NCBI GenBank assembly: GCA_903821605.1
Contig: CAIJLZ010000004.1
Coordinates: forward strand, 62,001-126,000
Direction: 5' to 3'
Source of the DNA: an uncultured Sphingomonadales bacterium
GTDB taxonomy: Bacteria > Pseudomonadota > Alphaproteobacteria > Sphingomonadales > Sphingomonadaceae
Length of the DNA: 64,000 nt
Under the pieces are notes generated by a model. The model searched no databases. It saw nothing but the letters and a program-made list of their open reading frames with translations, and was not told where the DNA came from. A program made the translations under genes and the position numbers. Of this stretch, positions 47,114-55,596 are shown one piece after another. Within the stretch, counting starts at the first letter, position 1. Each line of letters starts with the position of its first letter.

Positions 47114-47500
47114 GTTGAACGTTGCTCCGTGCTTGGCTTGTGCGGCCAGTGTTGCGTCAAATGCACGCCCTGTCAACTGCCAAGAACCATTATTTCCCTT
47201 TAAGAAACTATTGAGCCTTATTTCGGGGGACGCGCCGCATCATAAAATGCGGCGATGCAGCATTTTTAGCCGGATGGCAGTTGACTTGGTGCGCGGGGGG
47301 GCTAGTGACCCGCCCTCGGTCTTCACTCATGGGCATTTGTCCGGGGGCCGAACTTCGCCTTTGTCACCAGTGCACGTGGTGCGGACCCTGTCCCGCCCGG
47401 CGACTCGGCTTGACGCTGGCGGGATGGGGTAGCGGCGACGATGCCCCTGTGATGTTGTTTGTTGTCTTTTGCCTTTTGCCTTTTGAAGGAGATCGTCCGC
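47114..47500. other. Divergent intergenic region between mgsA and the Pro/Ala-rich gene
   Basis: No gene seen in 387 bp. On the minus strand a perfect TTGACA lies at 47176-47171, but the -10 region at the expected distance (AACACT) matches only 3 of 6; an activator-dependent mgsA promoter is possible. The T-rich segment at 47455-47485 with repeated CTTTTGCC leads into the SD of the next gene. No hairpin or repeat stands out. Confidence 0.4.
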
Positions 47501-48850
47501 GTGGAGTCCAAGGTGTTTGTCGATCTGTTGGCAGAAGCATCACAGGACCCGGATGAACTGGCAGAATTGGCGGAAGAGTTGGCGGCGCTTGCCAAGGATC
47601 ATGGCTGGGCCGGTTCACTTCGATTGAAGGCGCTGCACATGCGGCGGCAATTGCTGGCACCGAAACCAGTGGCCGCGCCCGTTCAGCCCAAAGCGGCGTC
47701 CCCCGCCCGCACCGCGCCGCCGCGCCGCCGGACGGCCAGCCCGGCAGCGGAGTTCGCCGAAGCGGTGGCTGCATCGACCCGGCGTGAAGTTGCGCCCATT
47801 CCCGCGCCGGTCGCCCCGGACAAGGATGTGCCGATTTCGCCCGCTGTCGAATTGTCGGCCCCGGTTGTGGCCGCGCCGTCTGTCATGCCGGAACAGCCGG
47901 TGGACGTGGTGCCGATTGCCCCAGCCCCAGCCCCAGCCCCAGCCCCGACGCTGGTCCCGGCCTCAGCCCCAGCCCCGACTCTGGTCCCGGCCTCAGCCCC
48001 AGCCCCAACCCCCGTTTCGAATCCGGTCCCGATCACCGCGCAGCCGGATCGCCCCAATCTGCTGGCGCCGTTCAACCTGCCGCTGCCGGGCGTGGGGCCG
48101 ATGCCGCTTGATCAGTTGCGGATGAAGCTGGCTGATTTCGATCGACTGCAACAGGCGTTGCGCTTGGTCGCCGATCATCTGGCGCAAGGGGCGAGCGAGG
48201 CCGAGGCTGGCGGCTTTATTGTCTGGATGGCGCAGCGGTTCCGTTGTGAATATCAAGGGCGGAGCAATTGGCCGCTCAACGCGGCGCGCGAACTGCTGCC
48301 CGATTTGACGGGGGAGCGGTTGAGCCAGCTTTGCGCGCTGGGCCTGCGTTATTGGAACTTGCCTGCATTTGAGGCGGAAGGGGCGGCCAGCCCGGCCGCC
48401 AGCCTGCCCTATTATGCGGGCTTCCCTGATCAGGCGGTGCAGCCTGCCCATTTCGTCTGGCTGCGTGCCGCGCTTGGCCAGTTGCTGGGCATGTGGCTGG
48501 CGGCGGGCGGGCTTGAACCGCTGGATACATTGGTGCTCGCCAGTGGTCAGCTTGGTTGGCTATCCGATGATTGGCGGACGGTCGAATTTCAGTCGGCAGC
48601 GGTGCGGCTGACATCTCGTCTCGGGGCGTTGCGACGGTCGGCGGATGCCGCGGCGATTGCGCCTGCCGATGTCATTCACTGGCTTGACGAGGTGCATAGC
48701 GGATGGCGGGGGTCGTTGCCGATGCGCGATGGTGAGTTGGCGCATGAACTGGTGGACGAGTTGTTGATGATGGGTGCCGTTGATCAACGCGAGCGTCGCC
48801 GGTGGAGCCTTGGCGCGATGCTTTCCGAGCGCGCGGCGCTGGCGGCCTGA
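47501..48850 (+). CDS. Hypothetical protein with Pro/Ala-rich linker
   Basis: 449 residues from a GTG at 47501 (AAGGAG 9 nt upstream). A short acidic helical N-terminus (residues 1-50: FVDLLAEASQDPDELAELAE), then about 140 residues of Pro/Ala/Val-rich low-complexity sequence with a 10-residue tandem repeat, then a folded helical C-terminus (from about 195: LLAPFNLPLPGVGPMPLDQL ... WLDEVHSGWRGSLPMRDGEL). No signal peptide or membrane segment. I do not recognise a family. Confidence 0.75.
   Translation: MESKVFVDLLAEASQDPDELAELAEELAALAKDHGWAGSLRLKALHMRRQLLAPKPVAAPVQPKAASPARTAPPRRRTASPAAEFAEAVAASTRREVAPIPAPVAPDKDVPISPAVELSAPVVAAPSVMPEQPVDVVPIAPAPAPAPAPTLVPASAPAPTLVPASAPAPTPVSNPVPITAQPDRPNLLAPFNLPLPGVGPMPLDQLRMKLADFDRLQQALRLVADHLAQGASEAEAGGFIVWMAQRFRCEYQGRSNWPLNAARELLPDLTGERLSQLCALGLRYWNLPAFEAEGAASPAASLPYYAGFPDQAVQPAHFVWLRAALGQLLGMWLAAGGLEPLDTLVLASGQLGWLSDDWRTVEFQSAAVRLTSRLGALRRSADAAAIAPADVIHWLDEVHSGWRGSLPMRDGELAHELVDELLMMGAVDQRERRRWSLGAMLSERAALAA
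47925..48010 (+). repeat. 30-bp tandem repeat and AP-dipeptide run within the hypothetical gene
   Basis: The unit at 47941-47970 repeats at 47971-48000 with one mismatch; both start AGCCCCGAC and end CCTCAGCCCC. It is preceded by CCCCAG repeats. The repeats encode Ala-Pro-rich decapeptides. Confidence 0.85.
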
Positions 48851-48957
48851 TCGCAACATCGAAGTAAGGGTCGCTGTCGCCGCCATGCTGGTTTTTGCCG
48901 CATGGGCGTGTATCACGCTGGCACGAAATCCGTAGATCAGGAACAATAGCGCCCACC

Positions 48958-49770
48958 ATGGCTCCCGATATCTCGCCCCATCCGCTCGATTCTGCCGTTA
49001 CCCGCCTGTTGCGAAGCGTGGCGGCCGAAGTGGTCCTACCGCGCTTCCGCAATCTCGCAGCCCATGAGGTCGGCGAAAAAAGCCCCGGTGAATGGGTGAC
49101 GATTGCCGACCATGAAAGCGAGGCGCGGTTGAACGACGGGCTTGCCCGGCTGCTGCCCGAGGCGCGGCTGGTGGGTGAAGAAGCGTGCGCCATGGATGCG
49201 GCGCTGATCGATCAGCTTGGTGACGGGGTGGTATGGCTGGTCGACCCCATTGATGGGACACAGAATTTCAAGGAAGGGATCACGCCCTTCGGGTTGATGG
49301 TCGCCCTGCTGGCCGATGGCGAGGCGCAGGCAAGCTGGCTCTATGATCCGATGGCGGACCGGCTGTGCCATGCCGCGCTGGGGCAGGGGGCCTTTGTCGA
49401 TGGCGTGCGGATTCATGCGCGCGAGACCGGCCATATCCCGCCGCTGGCGTCGATCGCCATGGGGTTTCTCCCCCCTGAACGTCGCGCCGATATTGCGATG
49501 CGCGCGGCGGGACGGCTCGAAATTGTGCCGATCCCGCGCTGTGCCGCCGAACAATATCCCCGGCTGGTGCTGGGGCAGAATGATATCGCTTTATTTGAAC
49601 GGATCCTGCCGTGGGACCATGTGCCCGGCGCGCTGTTTGTGACCGAGGCGGGCGGCGTGATCGCGCGGCCGGATGGAAGCGCGTTGCGCCCCACCGATCA
49701 CCGCCCGGGCCTGATCGGCGCGGCCTCGCAACGACTGTGGGATGTGGCAGCGGCGGCCCTGTTCGCCTGA
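48958..49770 (+). CDS. Inositol-monophosphatase-family phosphatase
   Basis: 270 residues with the family metal sites GEEA, the VDPIDGTQNF motif and PWDHVPGALFVTEAGG near the end. Members include inositol, CysQ-type and histidinol phosphatases; substrate cannot be read. Start at the ATG 48958; an upstream in-frame ATG adds 21 non-conserved residues. A 7-bp hairpin lies at 49824-49841 after the stop. Confidence 0.88.
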   Translation: MAPDISPHPLDSAVTRLLRSVAAEVVLPRFRNLAAHEVGEKSPGEWVTIADHESEARLNDGLARLLPEARLVGEEACAMDAALIDQLGDGVVWLVDPIDGTQNFKEGITPFGLMVALLADGEAQASWLYDPMADRLCHAALGQGAFVDGVRIHARETGHIPPLASIAMGFLPPERRADIAMRAAGRLEIVPIPRCAAEQYPRLVLGQNDIALFERILPWDHVPGALFVTEAGGVIARPDGSALRPTDHRPGLIGAASQRLWDVAAAALFA

Positions 49771-49881
49771 TTGCGCGGCGGCAGGGCCGGGCATCGCCAT
49801 CTCGGGTGTAATGGCGCGCGCCCCTATGCCGTTTGGCATAGACCTTCAGGCCCCATTGCCCTTGGCGATGCTTTGAGAGAT

Positions 49882-49896
49882 TTAATGCATAATTAA
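49882..49896 (+). promoter_or_regulatory. CtrA box
   Basis: TTAA-TGCATAA-TTAA matches the full CtrA site TTAA-N7-TTAA. It ends 22 bp before the GTG of the small PilZ-like gene. Confidence 0.6.
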
Positions 49897-49917
49897 ACTA
49901 GAAAAATCGAGGTGGTC

Positions 49918-50247
49918 GTGAATCAACTGAACGTGCAATGGGCCGGAGTCGACGTCCATATCGAATGCCGGGTCAAGACCGCAGGCCAGATCTATATGGG
50001 GGCTTTGCTCCGCATCGGTCGCCGTACCGCCGTGATTCGCACCGGCTCATCACTGCGTTCCGGCGATCATGTGGTGCTGCACGTCAATGACATGATCATC
50101 CCGGCCGAGATCGTCCATAGCCGCGGTGTTGATCGGGAAGTGTTGCTGGATCGCGAGATCGACGTGACCATGCTGGTCGGGCCATCGACCGGTTTGTTTG
50201 CTCCTGCGGCGTCGCGCCATGTCGCGCAGATCGGCTGGGCAGCCTGA
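49918..50247 (+). CDS. Small PilZ-like protein
   Basis: 109 residues from a GTG at 49918, with GAGGTGG immediately ahead; a GTG two codons earlier is possible. Beta-rich with HIECRVKTAGQIYMGALLRIG and VLHVNDMIIPAEIVHSRGVD, which looks like a PilZ/YcgR-type barrel, though the RxxxR/DxSxxG c-di-GMP signature is not clearly present. A CtrA box precedes it, which would fit a motility or envelope role. Confidence 0.5.
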   Translation: MNQLNVQWAGVDVHIECRVKTAGQIYMGALLRIGRRTAVIRTGSSLRSGDHVVLHVNDMIIPAEIVHSRGVDREVLLDREIDVTMLVGPSTGLFAPAASRHVAQIGWAA

Positions 50248-50394
50248 TCGCAGGCCCTAGGGTGACTATCGGCCAGATGCGAAGATCTTGGGGCCGGATT
50301 GTGCCGCAGGAAAATGCATTGGCTCCGGAATATAACAACAATCTTTGGGGTTGATCGCGGCTGGGCCGATGGCAAAGCTGTAAGGGCGACCCGA

Positions 50395-50420
50395 TAAGGG
50401 GGCATCTTGTGTCCCCCTTA
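50395..50420 (+). other. Hairpin 1 of a tandem hairpin pair
   Basis: TAAGGGGG (50395-50402) pairs with CCCCCTTA (50413-50420), 10-nt loop. It lies 6 nt before a second strong hairpin. The flanking 50248-50394 has no coding feature. Confidence 0.55.
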
Positions 50421-50425
50421 TAACT

Positions 50426-50454
50426 GTGCCCAGCCTGAACAGCAGGCTGGGCAC
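50426..50454 (+). terminator. Terminator hairpin 2 of the tandem pair
   Basis: GTGCCCAGCCTG (50426-50437) and CAGGCTGGGCAC (50443-50454) make a perfect 12-bp stem with a 5-nt loop, followed by TTTTAT. It can end the PilZ-like transcript or a small RNA, and lies just 3' of mucR in the opposite sense. Confidence 0.8.
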
Positions 50455-50493
50455 TTTTATATCACTGCATGTCCGCCCCGAAAGGCGGGGGCA

Positions 50494-50913
50494 TTAAGCC
50501 TTGGCAGGACGACCGCGACGGGCACCCGGCTTGCGGCCAAGGCCGATCTTCACGGCGAGTTCCTTGCGCTGTTCGGCATAGTTCGGGGCAACGATCGGAT
50601 AATCGCGGGCCAGATTCCAGCGCGCCCGATATTCATCAACGCCAAGGCCGTGATCAGCCATCAGGTGGCGCTTCAGCATCTTCAGCTTCTTACCGCATTC
50701 GAGGCAGCTGATATGGTCGGGCTTGACCGAGGTGCGCACCGACACGGCAGGCTTCAGTTCTTCCTGAATGACCGGGGTTACTTCCTGGCCAAGAGTGCTC
50801 AACGCGGCATAGACTGACTTGATCAGGCTCGGCAGGCTGTCAGCGGCGACATTATTGGCGCTGGTGTAGGACGAAACGATGTCGGCGGTAAGTTCAACAA
50901 TATTATCAGTCAT
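50494..50913 (-). CDS. mucR: MucR/Ros-type zinc-finger transcriptional regulator
   Basis: 139 residues starting MTDNIVELTADIVSSY (GAAGG upstream); an upstream in-frame ATG at 50994 adds 27 residues. The zinc finger is CLECGKKLKMLKRHLMADHG, followed by the EYRARWNLARDYPIVAPNYA stretch and a basic tail. MucR proteins silence AT-rich promoters of surface polysaccharide and motility genes. The promoter region to the right (50914-51060) is strikingly AT-rich. Confidence 0.93.
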   Translation of the reverse strand: MTDNIVELTADIVSSYTSANNVAADSLPSLIKSVYAALSTLGQEVTPVIQEELKPAVSVRTSVKPDHISCLECGKKLKMLKRHLMADHGLGVDEYRARWNLARDYPIVAPNYAEQRKELAVKIGLGRKPGARRGRPAKA

Positions 50914-51508
50914 GGTGCGACCTTCTTTTTCACCGGCTGATAACCGGCCATCTATGACGAATAGGTCCAAGATATAGACATAAATCGAGTGCAAGCAAAT
51001 AATCTTTATATAACCATTATGGTTTGAAATATAACAAGGTTGGTAAAGGACAATTCTCAGACTGACGGTGCCTTTGCTTGATGTTTGAAATCAAGATGAA
51101 GCAATGGAATGGGTGATGATGATCAGCGTTTGGCCGTATGCCGACTGGATGGCTTCGGCTTGATAAGTGCCACGCCCTAACGAGAAGGGGTGTTCATTTT
51201 TAAGTGTTTTGGTGCTTCACCGATCTTTGTTGTGCTTATCTGCCGTTGGGCGTCGCGATTTCGGTGATGAGCGTCATATCCCGATAAAGTGACGGCTTCT
51301 GTGCCATCGAGAGACACAGAAGCCGCCTACGCTACGCTACAACTCGCGGATACCCGGTCTGGTCGGCGCGGTGTTTGGCTTCACCGCCGCATGCCGTCCC
51401 CATGGCCAATGGGGCTAGCACCCGTCTTATGGGTTTGATAATAGGTCGAAATGGGAATTTACCTTCTCATTTTGGTAATAATATGTGGCGGCGTGGGAGT
51501 ATGCGTGC
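50914..51508. other. Long AT-rich intergenic region upstream of mucR and the LysR gene
   Basis: 595 bp without a gene. Up to about 51060 it is AT-rich and should hold the mucR promoter, possibly autoregulated. An 11-bp hairpin CGGCTTCTGTG/CACAGAAGCCG sits at 51293-51325 with an 11-nt loop and no U-tract, followed by the short repeat ACGCTACGCTAC. Nothing else supported. Confidence 0.5.
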
Positions 51509-52408
51509 ATGGGCAGCTGGAATGGTATCGACGAATTTGTCGCGGTGGCCAGTGCGGGCAGTTTTGTTGCGGGCGCCCGCAAGGTCGGTGCCTCCACCGC
51601 GCATATGAGCCGATCAGTGGCGCAGCTCGAAAATCGTCTTCAGGCCCAGTTGCTGCACCGCACGACGCGGATCGTGCGGCTGACCGATACGGGGCGCATC
51701 TTTTTCGAACATTGCCAGCGCCTGATGACCGAACGCGACGAGGCGGTGGCTCTGATCAGCGAGCGGGGGGAGCCGCAAGGCGGCTTGCGCATTACCTGTT
51801 CAGTGGTGCTGGGCGAACGCTTTGTCGGGCCGATCATCCGCCAGTTTGCCGAGCAATATCCCCGGCTCTCGGTCACGATCGAACTGACCGACGAGATCCT
51901 CGACCTGGTCGATGGCGGTTATGATCTGGCGGTGCGGATCGGCAGCCTGCCGGACTCCCGCCTGATCGCCACCCGGGTCGGGAGCTATTCCATCTATACC
52001 TGCGCGTCGCGTCGCTATCTGGAAAGTGCGGGCCTACCCCATGCGATTGCCGATTTGGGTCAGCACCAGTGCCTGTTGGGCGGGAATCCCGCCTGGCGCT
52101 TCACGGTCGGGCAACAGCATGAACTCTATCGGCCCAAGGGGCGGTGGCGCTCCAACAGCAGTATCAGCGTGGTCGAGGCCGCTGTCGCGGGCATGGGGAT
52201 TTGCCAGCAGCCAGATTTCGCGATCCGGTCGCATTTGGCGAGCGGTGCGCTGTTGCCCGTGCTGGAACGCTTGCGCCCATGTGATGAACCGATTTGGGCG
52301 GTCTATCCTGAACGCCGCCACTTGATGCCGAAGGTGTCTTTACTGGTCGAACGGGTGCGTGATCAATTGCCGACATTATTGGCCGACGCTGGGCCGATAC
52401 TGGATTGA
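51509..52408 (+). CDS. LysR-family transcriptional regulator
   Basis: 299 residues with the N-terminal HTH (DEFVAVASAGSFVAGARKVG, HMSRSVAQLENRLQAQLLHR) and a substrate-binding domain (GGYDLAVRIGSLPDSRLIAT). It belongs to the DNA-binding style of CrgA/PtxR-like members. Start at MGSWNGID. No neighbour suggests its target; moaB follows in opposite orientation. Confidence 0.92.
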   Translation: MGSWNGIDEFVAVASAGSFVAGARKVGASTAHMSRSVAQLENRLQAQLLHRTTRIVRLTDTGRIFFEHCQRLMTERDEAVALISERGEPQGGLRITCSVVLGERFVGPIIRQFAEQYPRLSVTIELTDEILDLVDGGYDLAVRIGSLPDSRLIATRVGSYSIYTCASRRYLESAGLPHAIADLGQHQCLLGGNPAWRFTVGQQHELYRPKGRWRSNSSISVVEAAVAGMGICQQPDFAIRSHLASGALLPVLERLRPCDEPIWAVYPERRHLMPKVSLLVERVRDQLPTLLADAGPILD

Positions 52409-52414
52409 CGATTA

Positions 52415-52939
52415 TTATTCACGCAGGCGCGGCATCAATTCCACAAAATTACAGGGGCGGTGGCGGCTGTCGAGCTGGCTTGCCAGTATCTGATCCCAGC
52501 CATCTTTGACCGCGCCGGTCGATCCGGGCAGGGCGAAGATATAGGTGCCCCGCGCCACGCCGGCACAGGCACGCGACTGGATGGTCGAGGTGCCGATGTG
52601 GGCAAAGCTCAGCCAGCGGAACAGCTCACCAAAGCCGGGGATCAGCTTGTCACAGACGCGTTCGACTGCCTCGGGCGTGATGTCGCGTCCGGTCACGCCG
52701 GTGCCGCCAGTCGAGATGATGCAGTCCACTTCGGGATCGTCGATCCAGTAATGGAAGCGGGCGATGATATCGTCTTGGTCATCGCGCAAAATCGTGCGGT
52801 CGGCCAAGATATGGCCCGCCGCGGTCAGGCGTTCGACCAGCATGTCGCCAGAACGGTCTTCGGCCAGTGAGCGGGTGTCGGAGACGGTCAACACGGCAAT
52901 GCGAACCGGCAGAAATTTCAGGCTTTCATCAATCGCCAT
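52415..52939 (-). CDS. moaB: Molybdenum cofactor biosynthesis protein MoaB
   Basis: MoaB/Mog-fold protein of 174 residues that adenylates molybdopterin. [20 protein letters not shown] and [15 protein letters not shown] are the family motifs. The start [17 protein letters not shown] was chosen at 52939 over a 26-residue extension that looks non-native. Molybdenum cofactor would serve the IorB-type enzyme 18 kb away. Confidence 0.93.
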   Translation of the reverse strand: MAIDESLKFLPVRIAVLTVSDTRSLAEDRSGDMLVERLTAAGHILADRTILRDDQDDIIARFHYWIDDPEVDCIISTGGTGVTGRDITPEAVERVCDKLIPGFGELFRWLSFAHIGTSTIQSRACAGVARGTYIFALPGSTGAVKDGWDQILASQLDSRHRPCNFVELMPRLRE

Positions 52940-52974
52940 TACGGCCTCCCAATGGGTTGCGGGTGATCCGCTGA

Positions 52975-53760
52975 TCATGCGTCGAGATGTTGCCGCAGCA
53001 ATTGCAGGTCCTGCCATGCCAGCGCCTTGGCCGCCGGGCGTTGCAGCAGGAAGCGCGGGTGAAATGTCGCAATGGCTCGCAAGCTGCCCGTGTCATGGGC
53101 GATGTCGCGCAATTCCTGCCTCGCCTCCATCACATTCGACCCGATCAGCGCACGACTGGTCGCGTCGCCTAGGATCAACATGGCTTTGGGGGCGGCTAGC
53201 CGGGCAAGGTGGAGCGCTGTTATCTTTAATGGTGGCAGCCAATCCGGCTCAACCCGGCCCCCGGCCAGATAGACCGGGAGGAGGCTGGCCACCATGATAT
53301 CACTGGGGAGGAGGCCGATGGCGGCCATCATCGCGTCGAGTAAGCGCCCGGCCGGGCCACCCAACAGCTCGCCGCTTTGTGCGTCGCTCTCTTCCGGCCG
53401 GTCCACCAGCACCAACAACCGGGGCTGCATCGAGCCGCGCGGCGGCAGGCGGACCATCGCCGGATCGAGCATCGGCAATGCTGCCGGGTCCGCCAACCAA
53501 GCCGCGAAGGCGTTGATATCGTCGGGCAAGGGCAGCGCCGGCGCGGTCGCGATCGGGGCGCGCAGGTCGGCGCTGGCCGCCGGGGCGGCCATGGCCTGTG
53601 GCGTGGCCATGGCGGTGTCTGCGGCCAGGTTACCGGTGCGCGCCTTGGGTGGTGTCGAAAGCCATGACTGGGCCTCGTCGTCGACCAGACAATCGACTCC
53701 CGCCAGCGCCCACCAGTCCAGCATTTGGCCGATCATCGGCTGTGAAGAAGTTGTCGTCAC
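52975..53760 (-). CDS. Uracil-DNA glycosylase-like protein, divergent family 4/5 relative
   Basis: 261 residues. The second half matches the UDG fold ([40 protein letters not shown], ending HPRFLLQRP). Two things differ from classical family 4 enzymes: the expected motif 1 (GExPGxxE) reads V-D-R-P-E, and the four Fe-S cysteines are absent (only one Cys is visible). The first 100 residues are Ala/Pro-rich. It may be a non-catalytic or altered-specificity member. Confidence 0.72.
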   Translation of the reverse strand: MTTTSSQPMIGQMLDWWALAGVDCLVDDEAQSWLSTPPKARTGNLAADTAMATPQAMAAPAASADLRAPIATAPALPLPDDINAFAAWLADPAALPMLDPAMVRLPPRGSMQPRLLVLVDRPEESDAQSGELLGGPAGRLLDAMMAAIGLLPSDIMVASLLPVYLAGGRVEPDWLPPLKITALHLARLAAPKAMLILGDATSRALIGSNVMEARQELRDIAHDTGSLRAIATFHPRFLLQRPAAKALAWQDLQLLRQHLDA

Positions 53761-53933
53761 CTAGATTTGCTCCCGCCGCACGGCGTAGCGCGAAAGTCAG
53801 CAGTTGACGAGAGGGTCATTTCAAAGGCACGGGGCTAATGCATGAGCGTGTTGTGTCACCGGTGCGGCTGGCGCAAGACAAAATCAAGGAGACGGGCTCG
53901 GCCCGATGAACGACGCGGTTTTAGGGGAAGCAA

Positions 53934-55580
53934 ATGACTGTTCGTGAATCAATGCCATATGATGTGGTGATCGTTGGCGGTGGCCCGGCGGGCCTGTCGG
54001 CAGCGATCCGGCTTAAGCAGATCAATGCGGATCTGTCGGTCTGCATCTTGGAAAAGGGCTCGGAAGTCGGCGCGCACATTCTGTCTGGCGCGGTATTCGA
54101 CCCGAAGGCGATCGACGAACTGCTGCCCGAGTGGAAAGAGCAGGGCTGTTCGATGGCCGAAGTGCCGGTCACCGAAAATCATCACTGGGTGATGTCGGCC
54201 AAGGGCAAGATGGCGATCCCCCATTTGTTCACCCCGGGCTGGATGCACAATAAGGGCACTTATACCGGGTCGCTAGGCAATTTGTGCCGTTGGCTTGCCA
54301 GCCAGGCCGAAAATCTTGGCGTGGAAATTTTCCCGGGCTTCCCCGCGGCCGAGATTCTCTACAATGATGATGGCTCGGTGAAGGGCGTTGCCACCGGCGA
54401 CATGGGCGTTGCCCGCGATGGCAGCCACAAGGGCGATTACCAGCCCGGCATGGAGCTGCACGCCAAATATACGCTGTTTGCCGAAGGCGCGCGCGGCCAT
54501 CTGACCAAGCAGCTCAAAGCCAAATATGAGCTTGAAGCCGATTGCCAGCCGCAGGTCTATGGCATCGGCATGAAGGAATTGTGGGACATCGACCCGGCCA
54601 AGCATGAGCCGGGCCGCGTCATCCACACCCAAGGCTGGCCACTGAGCGAGACGGATAGCTGGGGCGGTGGTTTCCTTTATCATCAGGCCAATGGCCAGGT
54701 CGCGCTCGGCTTTGTCGTCGCGCTTGATTACCAGAATCCGCATCTCTTCCCGTTTGAGGAGTTCCAGCGCTGGAAGCAGCATCCGGAAATCCGCAAGATC
54801 CTCGAAGGTGGCAAGCGCATCTCTTATGGCGCGCGCGCGATCAACGAAGGTGGCTGGCAGTCGGTCCCGAAGCTTGGCTTCCCGGGTGGCGCGCTGATTG
54901 GCTGTTCGGCAGGTTTCGTCAACGTGCCGCGCATCAAGGGCAGCCACACGGCGATGAAGTCCGGCATGCTGGCGGCAGAAAGCGTGGCCGCCGCGATCGC
55001 GGCGGGTCGTGCGCATGACGAGGTGGCCGATTATCAGGCGAATCTCAACGAAAGCTGGATCGCGACCGAATTGAAGCTGGTGCAAAATGCCCAACCCGCC
55101 ATCGCCAAGTTCGGCGGCGATTATGGCACCGTGCTTGCGGGTATCGACATGTGGATGCGCACCCTCAAGCTCGGTCTGCCGATCTCGATGAAGCACCATC
55201 CGGATCACAGCATGACTGGCCGCAAGGATCTATATTCGAAGATCAACTATCCCAAGCCCGATGGCGTGATCAGCTTTGATCGCCTGTCGTCGGTGTTCAT
55301 TTCCAACACCAATCATGAGGAAGATCAGCCCTGCCATTTGCAGCTGGCCGATCCGAACATCCCGATCACGGTCAATCTCGAACTTTATGACGCGCCCGAA
55401 ACTCGTTATTGCCCGGCGGGCGTGTACGAGATCGTCGGCAAGGAAGAAGGTCAGCCGCGGCTCCAGATCAACGCGCAGAATTGCGTGCATTGCAAGACCT
55501 GCGATATCAAAGACGCGACACAGAATATTACATGGGTGACGCCGGAAGGCGGTGGAGGTCCGAATTACCCGAACATGTAA
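53934..55580 (+). CDS. Electron-transfer flavoprotein-ubiquinone oxidoreductase
   Basis: Membrane-associated ETF-QO that passes electrons from ETF to ubiquinone in fatty and amino acid oxidation. 548 residues; FAD motif VIVGGGPAGLSAAIRL near the N-terminus, and a C-terminal 4Fe-4S site with CPAGVYE and NCVHCKTCDIKDATQ. Full family length. N-methylamine and branched chain oxidation could feed it; ETF genes are not in the window. Confidence 0.95.
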   Translation: MTVRESMPYDVVIVGGGPAGLSAAIRLKQINADLSVCILEKGSEVGAHILSGAVFDPKAIDELLPEWKEQGCSMAEVPVTENHHWVMSAKGKMAIPHLFTPGWMHNKGTYTGSLGNLCRWLASQAENLGVEIFPGFPAAEILYNDDGSVKGVATGDMGVARDGSHKGDYQPGMELHAKYTLFAEGARGHLTKQLKAKYELEADCQPQVYGIGMKELWDIDPAKHEPGRVIHTQGWPLSETDSWGGGFLYHQANGQVALGFVVALDYQNPHLFPFEEFQRWKQHPEIRKILEGGKRISYGARAINEGGWQSVPKLGFPGGALIGCSAGFVNVPRIKGSHTAMKSGMLAAESVAAAIAAGRAHDEVADYQANLNESWIATELKLVQNAQPAIAKFGGDYGTVLAGIDMWMRTLKLGLPISMKHHPDHSMTGRKDLYSKINYPKPDGVISFDRLSSVFISNTNHEEDQPCHLQLADPNIPITVNLELYDAPETRYCPAGVYEIVGKEEGQPRLQINAQNCVHCKTCDIKDATQNITWVTPEGGGGPNYPNM

Positions 55581-55596
55581 GAGTGATGGTGGAAGA

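Noticed and set aside
47114-47200. Sigma-54 promoter before mgsA (TTGGCAG ... GTGCA)
   Set aside because: The GG-to-GC distance is wrong (12 instead of 10 bp), so the -24/-12 spacing fails.
47925-48010. CRISPR-like repeats
   Set aside because: The repeats are tandem, in frame and code for Ala-Pro linker sequence, with no spacers and no cas gene.
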